Shown one piece after another: positions 45,429 to 54,367 of a stretch of 64,000 bases of DNA. The notes beneath the pieces are model-generated. The model worked only from the letters and a program-made list of their open reading frames with translations. It was not told the DNA's origin and made no database searches. The first letter of the stretch is position 1. Each line of letters starts with the position of its first letter. The DNA is from E44-bin89 sp034409565 (lineage in GTDB: Bacteria > Chloroflexota > Dehalococcoidia > Dehalococcoidales > RBG-16-60-22). Made by a program: the position numbers and the translations under genes. The DNA lies in the NCBI GenBank assembly GCA_034409565.1, contig DAOUMS010000008.1, positions 135,266 through 199,265 of the forward strand, written 5' to 3'.

Positions 45429-45444
45429 TGTGATTTAAGTCACG
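45429..45444. promoter_or_regulatory. CRP/FNR-type operator before superoxide dismutase
   Basis: TGTGATTTAAGTCACG, one mismatch from the perfect TGTGA-N6-TCACA palindrome. Centre 45436.5 is exactly 41.5 bases before a start at 45478, which is what a second -10 box, TATAAT at 45466-45471, predicts. It would thus activate P2 and lie downstream of the P1 start (possible roadblock). Confidence 0.65.
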
Positions 45445-45500
45445 GAAAGTCACATTTTAACCGACTATAATGGAAAATATTATCGAAGGAGGAAAGCACT

Positions 45501-46067
45501 ATGGCTCATCAGGCAAAGGACTACAGCTATCTTATTGGCATTGAAGGCTTCAGTGAAACGCTGCTCAAAAACCATTTCACCCTGTACCAGGGGTATGTTA
45601 ACAACACCAACAAGCTGATGGAACTGCTGAACAGTCAGGCGAAGGATGCCACCAATCCGGAATACGCCGAGCTGAAGCGGCGTTTTGGCTTTGAGTTCAA
45701 CGGCATGCGGCTGCATGAGTACTATTTTGAAAACCTCGCCCGCCCGACGCCCAGACCGGAAACGGTGACCAATAAGCTGGCAGATGCATTCGGCAGCTAC
45801 GAGGCCTGGGAACAGGACTTCAAGGCCACCGGCGCCATGCGCGGCATCGGCTGGGCGATTCTTTACCAGGACAACGCCACTGGCCAGCTTTTCAACCAGT
45901 GGATTAACGAGCACGAGGTGGGCCACCCGGCTGGATGCAAACCCATCCTGGTCATGGACGTTTTCGAACATGCCTTCATGACCGACTACGGGTTGAAGCG
46001 CGCCGACTACATCGCTGCCTTTTTCAAGAACATTAACTGGGATATCGTGGCCAAAAGGCTCGGCTGA
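45501..46067 (+). CDS. Fe/Mn superoxide dismutase family protein
   Basis: A 188-residue SOD. The four metal ligands are in place: H25 (KNHF), H72 (LHEYYFENL), D153 and H157 (MDVFEHAFMTDYG). It dismutates superoxide in the cytoplasm, or in this divergent subgroup might bind another metal. The usual QxW/GSGW region reads GIGWAILYQD. Whether Fe or Mn cannot be said. Ribosome site GAAGGAGGAAAGCACT. Two promoters and an FNR-type box precede it. Confidence 0.9.
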   Translation: MAHQAKDYSYLIGIEGFSETLLKNHFTLYQGYVNNTNKLMELLNSQAKDATNPEYAELKRRFGFEFNGMRLHEYYFENLARPTPRPETVTNKLADAFGSYEAWEQDFKATGAMRGIGWAILYQDNATGQLFNQWINEHEVGHPAGCKPILVMDVFEHAFMTDYGLKRADYIAAFFKNINWDIVAKRLG

Positions 46068-46157
46068 AGCCAGCTCAAGCCAGATGAGACAAAAGTCGCT
46101 GACCCGCCGCCAGCAAAGGGCATATAATCTGGGTAAATAACCAGAGGAGGTGCCAAG

Positions 46158-46307
46158 ATGGCAGAACAGATTTGCCCGACCTGCGGCTGCACCATTGTCA
46201 GCGGAGGCCATGAAAAAGCAGGCGTCCTTTACTGCTGCAAACCATGCGCTGAGGGTGGACAGTGTGAGTGCGGCTGCTGTGAAATCGTAGAGGAAGAGAA
46301 GAAATAA
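46158..46307 (+). CDS. Metallothionein-like Cys-rich protein (49 aa)
   Basis: A 49-residue protein with ten Cys: CPTCGCTI at residues 6-13, a central YCCKPC, then CECGCC near the end, and one His. This matches the layout of short bacterial metallothioneins (SmtA type). Perfect ribosome site AGAGGAGGTGCCAAG. It should bind zinc or other soft metals. It lies between SOD and selD, which may reflect metal and selenium handling under stress. Confidence 0.8.
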   Translation: MAEQICPTCGCTIVSGGHEKAGVLYCCKPCAEGGQCECGCCEIVEEEKK

Positions 46308-46383
46308 TATCATCGGGCGGTTGTGGTGAGGCTGGCCAACGTCTATAATATTAATTGACTGTAACCACTACGGAGGCTAGCTG

Positions 46384-47433
46384 ATGGTTGACGAGAAGAG
46401 GCCACGCCTCACCGAGACCGTTCACGGTGCCGGTTGAGCCTGTAAAATAGGTCCGGGAGACCTAGCCAAAGCATTATCAAATCTGCCTTTAGTCTCTCAT
46501 CCCAACCTGATTGCCGGCATGGAGAGAGCTGAGGACGCTGGCGTGTACAAGCTGACCGACGACCTGGCGGTTATCCAGACGCTGGACTTTTTTACGCCCA
46601 TTGTGGATGACCCGTATTCATTCGGGCAGGTGGCCGCCGCCAACGCGCTGAGCGACGTTTACGCTATGGGCGGCCAACCGCTCACCGCCATGAACATCGT
46701 CTGTTTCCCGATAAAGACCATGGACATATCCGTCCTGCAAGAGATACTGGCCGGCGGTCTGGCCAAAGTGCACGAGGCAGACGCCATTATAGTGGGTGGA
46801 CACACCGTGGAGGATGATGAGTTGAAGTACGGGCTTTCCATCACCGGCGTCATCCACCCAGACAAAGTAGTCCTCAATTCCGGTGCCCGAACTGGCGACA
46901 AGCTGATTCTCACCAAGCCGCTGGGCACGGGCATTATCGGTACCGCGGTAAAGGGTGGGGTGGCCAGTGCCGACGCCGAAGCCAAAATTGTGAAGAGCAT
47001 GACCACGCTCAACCGGAAGGCGGCCGAGCTGATGCAGGAGATAGGCGTTCACGCCGGCACCGATGTCACCGGTTTTGGCCTGCTCGGCCATGCCGGCGAG
47101 ATGATTAACGGCAGCGACGTCGGTATGACCATTAATGCCACAGCCGTGCCCTTTTTCCCCGAAGCCAGAGAGTACGCTGAGATGGGCATGATTCCCGGCG
47201 GACTGCACCGCAACCGCGACTTCCGTTCAAATATGGTCACCATCAAGAAGACCGTTCCGGACTATATGTCCGATATCCTCTTTGACCCGCAAACGTCAGG
47301 CGGGCTGCTCATATCAGTCGCTCCCGAAAAAGCCCAGGGTCTGCTGGAAAGAATACACCGGGAAGGTATTGACGAAGCGGCTCTGATTGGCGAAGTCGTT
47401 GCCGAACCGAAAGGCAAAATAATCGTTGCTTGA
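46384..47433 (+). CDS. selD: Selenophosphate synthetase, itself a selenoprotein (UGA at 46435-46437)
   Basis: SelD makes selenophosphate from selenide and ATP for Sec-tRNA synthesis. The gene starts at ATG 46384 after CGGAGGCTAGCTG; codon 18 is TGA in HGAG-U-ACKIGPGDL, exactly where other SelD proteins have the catalytic Cys, with the essential Lys at 21. The frame then runs 349 residues to the end. Later motifs (DVYAMGGQPLTAMNIV, VGGHTVEDDE, GTDVTGFGLLGH) are normal. A conventional caller would start it at 46519 and lose the active site. Confidence 0.96.
46448..46464 (+). promoter_or_regulatory. Candidate SECIS hairpin of selD
   Basis: TAGGTC, loop CGGGA, GACCTA: a perfect 6-bp stem with five-base loop beginning 11 bases after the UGA. 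Confidence 0.6.
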
Positions 47434-47503
47434 TAAAAGCAGTCTTGCCTGCCTGCCAGAAGAGGCCGAGCCCTGACCCCGGAATAGATGTATAATTTAA
47501 ATC

Positions 47504-48625
47504 ATGGCCGGGATAAAGCTAATTGATAAAAAGGGCTCCACGCTGCACGATTACCCATACCGCACGCCTGCCCGGAAGTGCCCGCACTTCTGGATAATCA
47601 ACGTTACCCCACCCGGCCCGGCCCACTGCGTCCACCACTGCCTTTACTGCTATGCCCGCGAGGCTATCTACTCGGACTACTCTGCCGAAACACTAATTTA
47701 CCGCAACCTGCCGGAGCTGGTAGAAAGAGACCTGAAACGGATAAGCCTCTGCCCGCCCATCTCCATCTCCAACGTTTCCGACCCCTGCCAGCCCGTCCCG
47801 GAACTCAGGACGGAGGTGAAGAGGTTAATACGGCTGCTCATGGACTACGGCGTCGCCTTTGCCATCACCACCAAAGGTGACCCGGGCTTTCTCCTTGACC
47901 TGCCCGGTTTTATCAACTATCAACCTAAATTCATCGCCATCACCATCGAAGGCACCGCGAATATATTGCCACTGCTTTCGCCGGCGGCACCAACGTTAGA
48001 ACAAAGACTGGCGGCAGTGCGCCAGCTTTCCACCCTGGGCATTGACACTCTAGTCCGCTTTGACCCTGTCTTCATCCACCTTTTCCAGGCGTTATACGGC
48101 AATGCCTGGTTCGAGAAGGTCGAGGCACTGATACACACCTTTGCCGGGACCGGGGCAAAGCACATCGTCAGCAGCACCGGCCGCCTGTCCCGAAAATCAA
48201 CCGGCCCCGATGGTATAAGTCTGTGGCAGCGAGTCTGGCAGGTCATCAACCGCCAGTCTCCGGAAGCTGCCCGGCACTTTGAACAGGAATACCGCTATGA
48301 GCGCGGGGGCAGCAGCCAGGGGTATCTGCTGCGGAAAGATATACGCCTGGCGGTGCACAGCTTTATCAGAACACTGGCCGAAGAAAGCGGGATGACCTAT
48401 GCCACCTGCCAGGAACTCAGCGCCGCCGAGTCTGACTCGCTCGGCCTGCCGCACTGCGAGCGCTTCATCCTGCCTTTCGCCCGCAAGCAGGCAGACGGTC
48501 GATTCCGGGCTATCGAAGGGTGTACGGCAAACTGCCACGTCACCTGCCGCAACCTGACCCGCCCGCCCTGCGGCCGACCTGAACTCGCCTCGCCTCAACC
48601 GTTTCAGATTGGTTACCTGAAATAG
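47504..48625 (+). CDS. Radical SAM protein (SPL-like, COG1533)
   Basis: A 373-residue radical SAM enzyme. The cluster motif is C42-x3-C46-x2-C49 in HCVHHCLYCYAR. Downstream NVSDPCQPVPE and TTKGDPGFLLD are typical of COG1533 proteins related to spore photoproduct lyase. The C-terminal third has extra Cys (CTANCHVTCRN) that may hold another cluster. Reaction unknown. Starts 70 bases after selD. Confidence 0.88.
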   Translation: MAGIKLIDKKGSTLHDYPYRTPARKCPHFWIINVTPPGPAHCVHHCLYCYAREAIYSDYSAETLIYRNLPELVERDLKRISLCPPISISNVSDPCQPVPELRTEVKRLIRLLMDYGVAFAITTKGDPGFLLDLPGFINYQPKFIAITIEGTANILPLLSPAAPTLEQRLAAVRQLSTLGIDTLVRFDPVFIHLFQALYGNAWFEKVEALIHTFAGTGAKHIVSSTGRLSRKSTGPDGISLWQRVWQVINRQSPEAARHFEQEYRYERGGSSQGYLLRKDIRLAVHSFIRTLAEESGMTYATCQELSAAESDSLGLPHCERFILPFARKQADGRFRAIEGCTANCHVTCRNLTRPPCGRPELASPQPFQIGYLK

Positions 48626-48703
48626 TCAAGACACGGTAGCCAGGCCAAAGTCAAACTGTGCTATAATGAGTCCATATGCGCTGCATCCGGCGACGGGGAG
48701 GTT

Positions 48704-48889
48704 TTGCTAATCAGTAAAAAGGAGAAACGTTATCACCTTGCGGGCTGGCTTCTGTTCCTGGTCTGCGCCATTTTCTTCATCGCGCAGAGCCTTACCGACA
48801 ATAACATACTGGGTCTCAGCGGCAGCATTATCTTTCTTACCGGCTGCATTGCCTTTCTGATTCCGCTGGTGGGCAACTGGCGCAAATGA
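48704..48889 (+). CDS. Small two-helix membrane protein (61 aa)
   Basis: A 61-residue protein with two hydrophobic segments (WLLFLVCAIFFIAQSL and IIFLTGCIAFLIPLV) joined by a short polar loop. It begins at TTG (48704) with GGGGAGG directly upstream. TATAAT at 48661-48666 may be its -10 box. No family recognised. Confidence 0.6.
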   Translation: MLISKKEKRYHLAGWLLFLVCAIFFIAQSLTDNNILGLSGSIIFLTGCIAFLIPLVGNWRK

Positions 48890-48994
48890 GCAAACAATAA
48901 AATGGATGTAGTACAATAAAAAAGGTGCCTGTACCGGCGCTATAATTAAGAAGGTTCGCAGCTGACGATAAGCAATAATTGAGGTGATTGAATT

Positions 48995-49327
48995 ATGGAT
49001 GTGCAAGGCATACTGTTCATTATCTTATTGGTTATACTTTTTATTCTATCGGTCATCTTCCTGCCCTACTGGATGATAATGCGCGCCGTCCCCAAGGTAA
49101 TCAAAGCGTTCCGGGAGAAGAATGCCGTTGGCGAAAAAAATGCCGTGACCATGGAAGAGCTGAAACTGAAGCCGAAGTCCATATTCCAGAGGATGTTCGC
49201 CCGACGTGATTACCGGCAGAATGCCTTGCAGTTCCTCATCAGGGCTGACGTGGTTGATATAACCGAAGAAGGCAAATTTTTCCTCAACGAACAAAAACTG
49301 ATGTTCTCCAAATGGCGCCATCTCTAG
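48995..49327 (+). CDS. Membrane-anchored protein of unknown function (110 aa)
   Basis: A 110-residue protein: N-terminal helix (ILFIILLVILFILSVIFL), then a basic soluble domain with QNALQFLIRADVV and EGKFFLNEQKL, which reads like a small winged-helix or DNA-binding-like fold but is not recognised. Ribosome site TTGAGGTGATTG. Same strand as the methyltransferase 43 bases downstream. Confidence 0.65.
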   Translation: MDVQGILFIILLVILFILSVIFLPYWMIMRAVPKVIKAFREKNAVGEKNAVTMEELKLKPKSIFQRMFARRDYRQNALQFLIRADVVDITEEGKFFLNEQKLMFSKWRHL

Positions 49328-49369
49328 CGGCGGTGAACCAAGCTCTCTACTTAATCCCGGCGAAATCTT

Positions 49370-50191
49370 ATGGCACACTGGACGGAAGAGCTTTTTAAAG
49401 AACACCCGGAGCTGTTTGTTGGCCAATTCGAAGAGCGCCTTGAGCAGGCTCCAAGGGAAGCACACGCCCTTCTCAGGTACCTGAAAGAGCAGGGCTTCCA
49501 GCCAGAGCGGGTCCTCGATATGAACTGTGGTATCGGCCGTCACTCCGTGGCGCTGGCACAGCACGGAATCCAGGTCCTAGGCACTGATATATCATCTCAA
49601 TACATTCAAATCGCCGCCGGAAAAGCCCAAGAAGCAAAGGTGGCCGACCGGGCGAAGTTCAGGGTGGCGGACATGCGCCATATGGCTTCAGTCCTCACCA
49701 ATGAAAAACCGTTTGACGGCATTGTCTGCCTCTGGACATCTTTTGGCTTCTACGACAACAAGACCAACGAGAACATACTGCGCGACTGCCTGAAGCTGGT
49801 CAGGCCCGGGGGATTCTTCGCCCTGGACATCGTGAACAAGGACTGGCTGCTCCATAACTACCAAGAAAAGGGATTTTCACGATACAATGACAGGATTGTC
49901 CTGGAGGAAAGGAAACTTGACCTCAAGAAATCGCGGAATTACAACATCTGGTTCTTTCTGAAGCAAACCGGGGAACTGACCTTTAAACTGGAAAATTTAA
50001 TCGAGCTCGACCACCACGTATGGAGCCTGCCCGAGCTTATCACCCTTTTCAACAGTACCGGCTGGCAGTTCAAAGCAGCCTACCCCGGGTTCGCCACCGG
50101 ATTTACCCGACGGAAGGTCGCACCTCTATCCACCAGGGATGACACCCGGCGACCTCCAATGCTGCTGACCATTTCTTATCGCCCTGATTAA
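49370..50191 (+). CDS. Class I SAM-dependent methyltransferase
   Basis: A 273-residue methyltransferase with the SAM loop VLDMNCGIGRHS, an acidic end to strand 2 (VLGTDIS) and the post-I VCLWTSFGFYD. It is followed by a small beta-rich C-terminal part. Substrate unknown. Followed closely by the DUF72 gene. Confidence 0.88.
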   Translation: MAHWTEELFKEHPELFVGQFEERLEQAPREAHALLRYLKEQGFQPERVLDMNCGIGRHSVALAQHGIQVLGTDISSQYIQIAAGKAQEAKVADRAKFRVADMRHMASVLTNEKPFDGIVCLWTSFGFYDNKTNENILRDCLKLVRPGGFFALDIVNKDWLLHNYQEKGFSRYNDRIVLEERKLDLKKSRNYNIWFFLKQTGELTFKLENLIELDHHVWSLPELITLFNSTGWQFKAAYPGFATGFTRRKVAPLSTRDDTRRPPMLLTISYRPD

Positions 50192-50215
50192 ATAAAGAAA
50201 AGGCTATTTAACATC

Positions 50216-51082
50216 ATGGCTGGCAAAACCACGGTTTACATTGGCACGTCGGGCTGGTCTTATCCCAGGGGAAAAGGTACCTGGACCGGCTACTTCTATC
50301 CCGCCGGCAAGATAAATGAACTTGAGTACTACAGCCAGTTCTTCAACGCCGTGGAGCTAAACAGCTCATTCTACCGCCCACCGAACCCGGGCTACGCTGA
50401 CAACTGGATACGCCGCACGCCGCCAGACTTCCTCTTCGCGGTGAAGCTATGGCAGAAGTTCACCCACCCCAAAATGTACCAGGCAGCCGCCGGCGAGGTA
50501 GCCGCCATATCGCAGCGTGATGTTGACCTTTTCCGCCACAGTATTGAGCCACTCCACAAATCGGGAAAGCTCGGTGCGCTTCTGGCCCAGTTCCCGCCAA
50601 GTTTCAAGAACGACCGCTATGGCCAGCAGCTCCTCTCGGCCGTAATCCGGACATTCGGGCAGTACCGCCTTGCCGTTGAGCTGCGCCACCGCAGCTGGAG
50701 CGATGACGCACACACCGCCGACCTGCTCCGGGAATGCAACGTTGCCTGGGTACAGATTGATGAGCCCAAGTTCCCGTCCTCCATCGCCGCCGATATTCCG
50801 CTGACAGCGGACATGGCTTATTTTCGCTTTCACGGGCGGAACCGGGAGACCTGGTGGACCGGTGATAGCGAGACGCGCTATAAATACCTGTATTCCCCGG
50901 AAGAGATAAGCGAACTGGCCGACAAAATGAAACCCTCTCTTGAGCAGGCCAGTCTTACTTTCGCTTTCTTCAACAACCACTGGCGCGGGTATGCGCCGCG
51001 TAATGCCACTGATATCAAGAAGCAACTGAAAATCCCGGTTCAGGAGTTCCCCGTTGCCGGGAAGCTGCTTGATGAAGAATAA
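50216..51082 (+). CDS. DUF72 domain-containing protein
   Basis: A 288-residue DUF72 (COG1801) TIM-barrel protein. Family marks: YIGTSGWSYPRGKGTW near the start, FNAVELNSSFYRPP, FLFAVKLWQKFTH, LAVELRHRSW and YFRFHGRN. No biochemical role is established for the family. 24 bases after the methyltransferase gene. Confidence 0.9.
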   Translation: MAGKTTVYIGTSGWSYPRGKGTWTGYFYPAGKINELEYYSQFFNAVELNSSFYRPPNPGYADNWIRRTPPDFLFAVKLWQKFTHPKMYQAAAGEVAAISQRDVDLFRHSIEPLHKSGKLGALLAQFPPSFKNDRYGQQLLSAVIRTFGQYRLAVELRHRSWSDDAHTADLLRECNVAWVQIDEPKFPSSIAADIPLTADMAYFRFHGRNRETWWTGDSETRYKYLYSPEEISELADKMKPSLEQASLTFAFFNNHWRGYAPRNATDIKKQLKIPVQEFPVAGKLLDEE

Positions 51083-51164
51083 ACAGACGGCCAGTGTCCC
51101 CCAAAAAAATATATGGGCTGAGCTATGCCCAACCCATATATATATGCATTTCCGGTAAATCTGG

Positions 51165-51470
51165 TTACCGTCTCTCTCTTACTTTACGAAAGCAATCGCT
51201 GCAGTACACCGGCCTGTCTTCACGCGGCTCGAACGGCACTTCTGTTTCCTTGCCGCACTCGGCACAGATAACAGGAAACATCTGGCGGCGTGGTCTGTAG
51301 TCATAGCCACCGCTTCCCTGACGTTCCATCTTCCGTGCCTGCCGGCATTCAGGACACCGCTTGGGCTCGTTCGTGTAGCCTTTTTGCTGGAAAAATTCCT
51401 GTTCCTTGGCGGTAAAGGTAAACGTATTCCCGCAATCGGAACATTCGAGTGTCTTGTCCTTGAAGCTCAT
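51165..51470 (-). CDS. Zinc-ribbon CxxC domain protein
   Basis: A 101-residue protein with four CxxC pairs: LECSDCGNTF, RCPECRQAR, VICAECGKE and YCSDCFRK. The first two form the probable zinc-ribbon domain (zf-trcl type) with FTAKEQEFFQQKGY between, and the last two the CxxC_CxxC_SSSS type. Likely binds two zinc ions and nucleic acid or protein. Good GGAGG site upstream on the minus strand. Confidence 0.85.
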   Translation of the reverse strand: MSFKDKTLECSDCGNTFTFTAKEQEFFQQKGYTNEPKRCPECRQARKMERQGSGGYDYRPRRQMFPVICAECGKETEVPFEPREDRPVYCSDCFRKVRERR

Positions 51471-52033
51471 CAGATGACCTCCTCTCTTCCTTAATTATTT
51501 TGGTTAGAAATTTGGTCATCCGACGTGTAAGGTAACCTGTGGTGCATAACCCGGTATATTATGATAACCAATACTAAACCGATTTTCATTATAAACTAAA
51601 TAATTCCAGTTTGCAACGAAAGAGGACACCTGAGTGTCAAGGATATGGCTTAACGGTCTCTGATTCACTGGATAAGTTCCAAAAATTAGCCAAGTTATGG
51701 ATAAACCTGGTTCGATAACCCTAATGTCAAGGTTGCACCCCATCCAAGATTTCTATTTAGTTATAATGTTATTTTAAGTATCACTATAAATCAGAAAACA
51801 AAATCAGCGTGAGCGGTTAAACTGAATGGCTGGCCAGTTCAGCAGGTCTTGACAGCCCGAGCGTAAAGTCCTACCATAGCCTTGATAATAGATGCATGGG
51901 CCCCAGTACAGTACGACCAGACCTTTAACCTTCCTGCTTTTTTATTTACCTGTACATTGTCCCTAGCTCTCTATTCATCAAATCCACAGCCGGAAAATAT
52001 TTATTGTTTGCCGAATAAGGAGGTAGCACGGCA
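51471..52033. other. 560-bp gap with no convincing gene
   Basis: AT-rich sequence between divergent zinc-ribbon and dhaK genes. A 75-codon minus-strand frame at 51516-51743 lacks a ribosome site and family resemblance. The dhaK leader carries AAGGAGG just before the start. I see no clear terminator or promoter. Confidence 0.4.
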
Positions 52034-53038
52034 GTGAAAAAAATGATTAACGACCCATATCAGGTGGTGGAGGAGACGCTGAGTGGCATCCTGAAAGCGT
52101 ACCCATATCACTTACGCATGGCCAAGGAAAGCCAGCGTGCGCTGATAAGAGCCGAGGCGCCAGTAAAGGGGAAGGTCGGTATCTGCACCGGTGGCGGTTC
52201 GGGCCATATTCCCGTCTTTCTGGGATACGTCGGCCCGGGGCTGCTCGATGGCGTGTCCGTGGGTAACGTGTTTTCTTCACCGAGCAGCGATGACATGCTT
52301 GCCGCCACGAAAGAGGTAAACGGGGGAGCGGGCGTGCTCTATATTTTCGGCAACTACAGTGGTGACGTGATGAACTTCGAGATGGCCGCCGAAGCGGCGG
52401 AAATCGAAGGCATCCCGGTGCAGATGAGTATAGTAAAGGACGATGTCGTCTCGGCACCTCGTGATGAGAAAGACCGTCGTCGCGGCGTGGCCGGCCTTTT
52501 CTTTGCCTACAAGCTTGCCGGGGCCAAGGCTGATACTATGGCCAGCCTTGACGAAGTGAAAGCGGTTGCCGACCGGGTAATCGACGAGACATGCAGCATC
52601 GGGGTGGCGCTTAGCCCCTGCACCATACCGGCGGCAGGTAAACCGACGTTCACCATCGCCGATGACGAGATGGAGCTCGGCATGGGCATTCACGGCGAGC
52701 CCGGCCTGGAGCGGACCAAGCTGATGAAGGCTGACGACATCGCCGCCATTATGACGGAGAAGGTCATCAGCGACCTCCCCTTCAAATCGGGAGACGAGGT
52801 CGCCGTGCTCGTCAACGGCCTCGGGGCAACGCCGCCTGAAGAGCTCTTCATCCTCTATAACAAGGCCCATGATGTGCTTGGCGACCACGGTCTGAAGGTA
52901 TATAAAACGTACGTCGGTGAGTATGCCACCTCCATGGAGATGGCGGGCGCTTCGCTGACCGTTCTCAGGCTTAATGATGAATTCAAGGCTCTTCTCGATG
53001 CCCCGGCTTTCTCACCATTCCTGTTGCAGTGGAGGTAG
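52034..53038 (+). CDS. dhaK: Dihydroxyacetone kinase subunit DhaK
   Basis: A 334-residue DhaK. GGGSGH (residues 53-58) and the GNYSGD motif are present, and H220 in GMGIHGEPG is the covalent dihydroxyacetone-binding His. Starts at GTG 52034 after AAGGAGGTAGCACG. The partner DhaL follows two bases later. No phosphotransferase DhaM is seen, so the phosphate donor is not clear from this window. Confidence 0.93.
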   Translation: MKKMINDPYQVVEETLSGILKAYPYHLRMAKESQRALIRAEAPVKGKVGICTGGGSGHIPVFLGYVGPGLLDGVSVGNVFSSPSSDDMLAATKEVNGGAGVLYIFGNYSGDVMNFEMAAEAAEIEGIPVQMSIVKDDVVSAPRDEKDRRRGVAGLFFAYKLAGAKADTMASLDEVKAVADRVIDETCSIGVALSPCTIPAAGKPTFTIADDEMELGMGIHGEPGLERTKLMKADDIAAIMTEKVISDLPFKSGDEVAVLVNGLGATPPEELFILYNKAHDVLGDHGLKVYKTYVGEYATSMEMAGASLTVLRLNDEFKALLDAPAFSPFLLQWR

Positions 53039-53040
53039 AC

Positions 53041-53682
53041 ATGGCAGAGCGCAACCTTACTTCGAGTGACATCGTTGCCGTACTGAATAAACTGGCCGAT
53101 GACCTGGAGAGCCACACCGAAGAGTTAAGACAGCTCGATGCGGTCATTGGCGACGGCGACCTGGGCATAACCACCGCGCTGTGCAGCAAGGCAATACGAG
53201 AGTATTTCGCCTCAGCAAGTGAGAGCAATATCGGCTCGCTCCTCGCCAGGGGCGGACTGAGCATTAACAAAGCGTCCCCATCAACCTTCGGCACACTGCT
53301 CGCCTCGGCTTTCCTGGGCGCGGGGAAGATGGTCACCGGCAAGGAGAGCATTGACAGCAATGATTTGGTGCAGATGGCAGAAGGGGCTGTTGATGGCATC
53401 AAGAAGCGGGGTAAGGCAGAGCTGGGCGACAAGACCATGCTCGACTGCCTCGCGCCGGCGGTGGACGCATTCAAGAAACAGATTGAAGGGGGCAGCGACC
53501 TGAAGAAAGCACTCGAGGCGGCCACAGCGGCGGCTGACCAGGGAGTGAAAGCGACGGTGCAAATGATGTCAAAACACGGGCGGGCGAGCTGGCACCGGGA
53601 GAACACCATAGGCGTGCAGGATGCCGGGGCAACGGCTATGTATTACATAATAGAGTCTTTCGCCCGACATTTACCGGAGTAG
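53041..53682 (+). CDS. dhaL: Dihydroxyacetone kinase subunit DhaL
   Basis: A 213-residue DhaL with the nucleotide/Mg motif AVIGDGDLG (D33, D38, D40) and a C-terminal GRASWHRENTIGVQDAGA. It supplies the ADP/ATP site for DhaK. Start ATG 53041, four codons inside the open frame. Confidence 0.93.
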   Translation: MAERNLTSSDIVAVLNKLADDLESHTEELRQLDAVIGDGDLGITTALCSKAIREYFASASESNIGSLLARGGLSINKASPSTFGTLLASAFLGAGKMVTGKESIDSNDLVQMAEGAVDGIKKRGKAELGDKTMLDCLAPAVDAFKKQIEGGSDLKKALEAATAAADQGVKATVQMMSKHGRASWHRENTIGVQDAGATAMYYIIESFARHLPE

Positions 53683-53720
53683 CCCAGTCTGACAAAATCC
53701 AGAGCCTCATGCCGGCAGAC

Positions 53721-53748
53721 TTGACAAAAAATCACATAGAGCTATAAT
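53721..53748 (+). promoter_or_regulatory. Consensus sigma-70 promoter
   Basis: TTGACA (53721-53726), 16-base spacer, TATAAT (53743-53748). Both boxes are perfect. It drives the 30-codon ORF at 53801 or a small RNA; start predicted near 53755. Confidence 0.7.
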
Positions 53749-53800
53749 GACACTTAACTGATTTAAAATAGCATTTAACTATCATATTTGGAGAGTGGTC

Positions 53801-53893
53801 ATGGATACTGTTCGCTATACTGCTTTCGTTTTAGGGGCGCTGGGGATTGTGATACTAATGCTCTTCTTAATGAGCCATTATATGGCCACTTAA
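53801..53893 (+). CDS. Candidate 30-residue membrane peptide
   Basis: A 30-codon ORF with GGAGAGTGGTC before its ATG. Its sequence is one hydrophobic helix (FVLGALGIVILMLFLM) with short polar ends. It stands alone under a perfect promoter. It could be a small membrane regulator or toxin-like peptide, or the transcript may act as RNA. Confidence 0.45.
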   Translation: MDTVRYTAFVLGALGIVILMLFLMSHYMAT

Positions 53894-54006
53894 GGGACAT
53901 TAAATCACTGAGGGTAAGCAACCGCTTTAACCGAGGCCAATCACTCACCAGCAATTATCTCGGCGTGATTTCCTGACTACAGGGTTCGACTTGTCTGTTA
54001 CCGCCT

Positions 54007-54198
54007 TTACTTTCTTCTGGGCAACCTGTACTTTTCACCAAATTCACTGGCTGACATTTTACCATCGAAGAGGGCGGCAATATCTCCGGCAATTCCCAGT
54101 GCTTCCTCAACCGACATGCGCTGCCACTCTTCTTCCGGTATCGAGCTTTCCAGGTAGTGGTGGAAAATATGTCCTGCATCCCAGACCGTGTCCTTCAT
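54007..54198 (-). CDS. Hypothetical protein (63 aa)
   Basis: A 63-residue acidic protein, probably helical (HHYLESSIPEEEWQRMSVEE, then ALFDGKMSASEFGEKY). It has a good ribosome site (AAAAAGGAGTCATA) on the minus strand. Not recognised. The neighbours on both sides are unrelated. Confidence 0.55.
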   Translation of the reverse strand: MKDTVWDAGHIFHHYLESSIPEEEWQRMSVEEALGIAGDIAALFDGKMSASEFGEKYRLPRRK

Positions 54199-54367
54199 TA
54201 TGACTCCTTTTTAAAATGCTTGACCGACCGTCAGACTGTGTCATGAGGTAACAAGACAGGCTTTCTGGTAAACAAATTATCGGCTATTCAACAATGTATT
54301 TAAAAAGTGGGACCGGCAACGGTGATTAGCAATTCGGTCAAAATCAGAAGGCCGAACGCTTTATAAC

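Noticed and set aside
51516..51743. 75-codon minus-strand ORF
   Set aside because: No ribosome site, no recognisable family, composition like the surrounding non-coding DNA.
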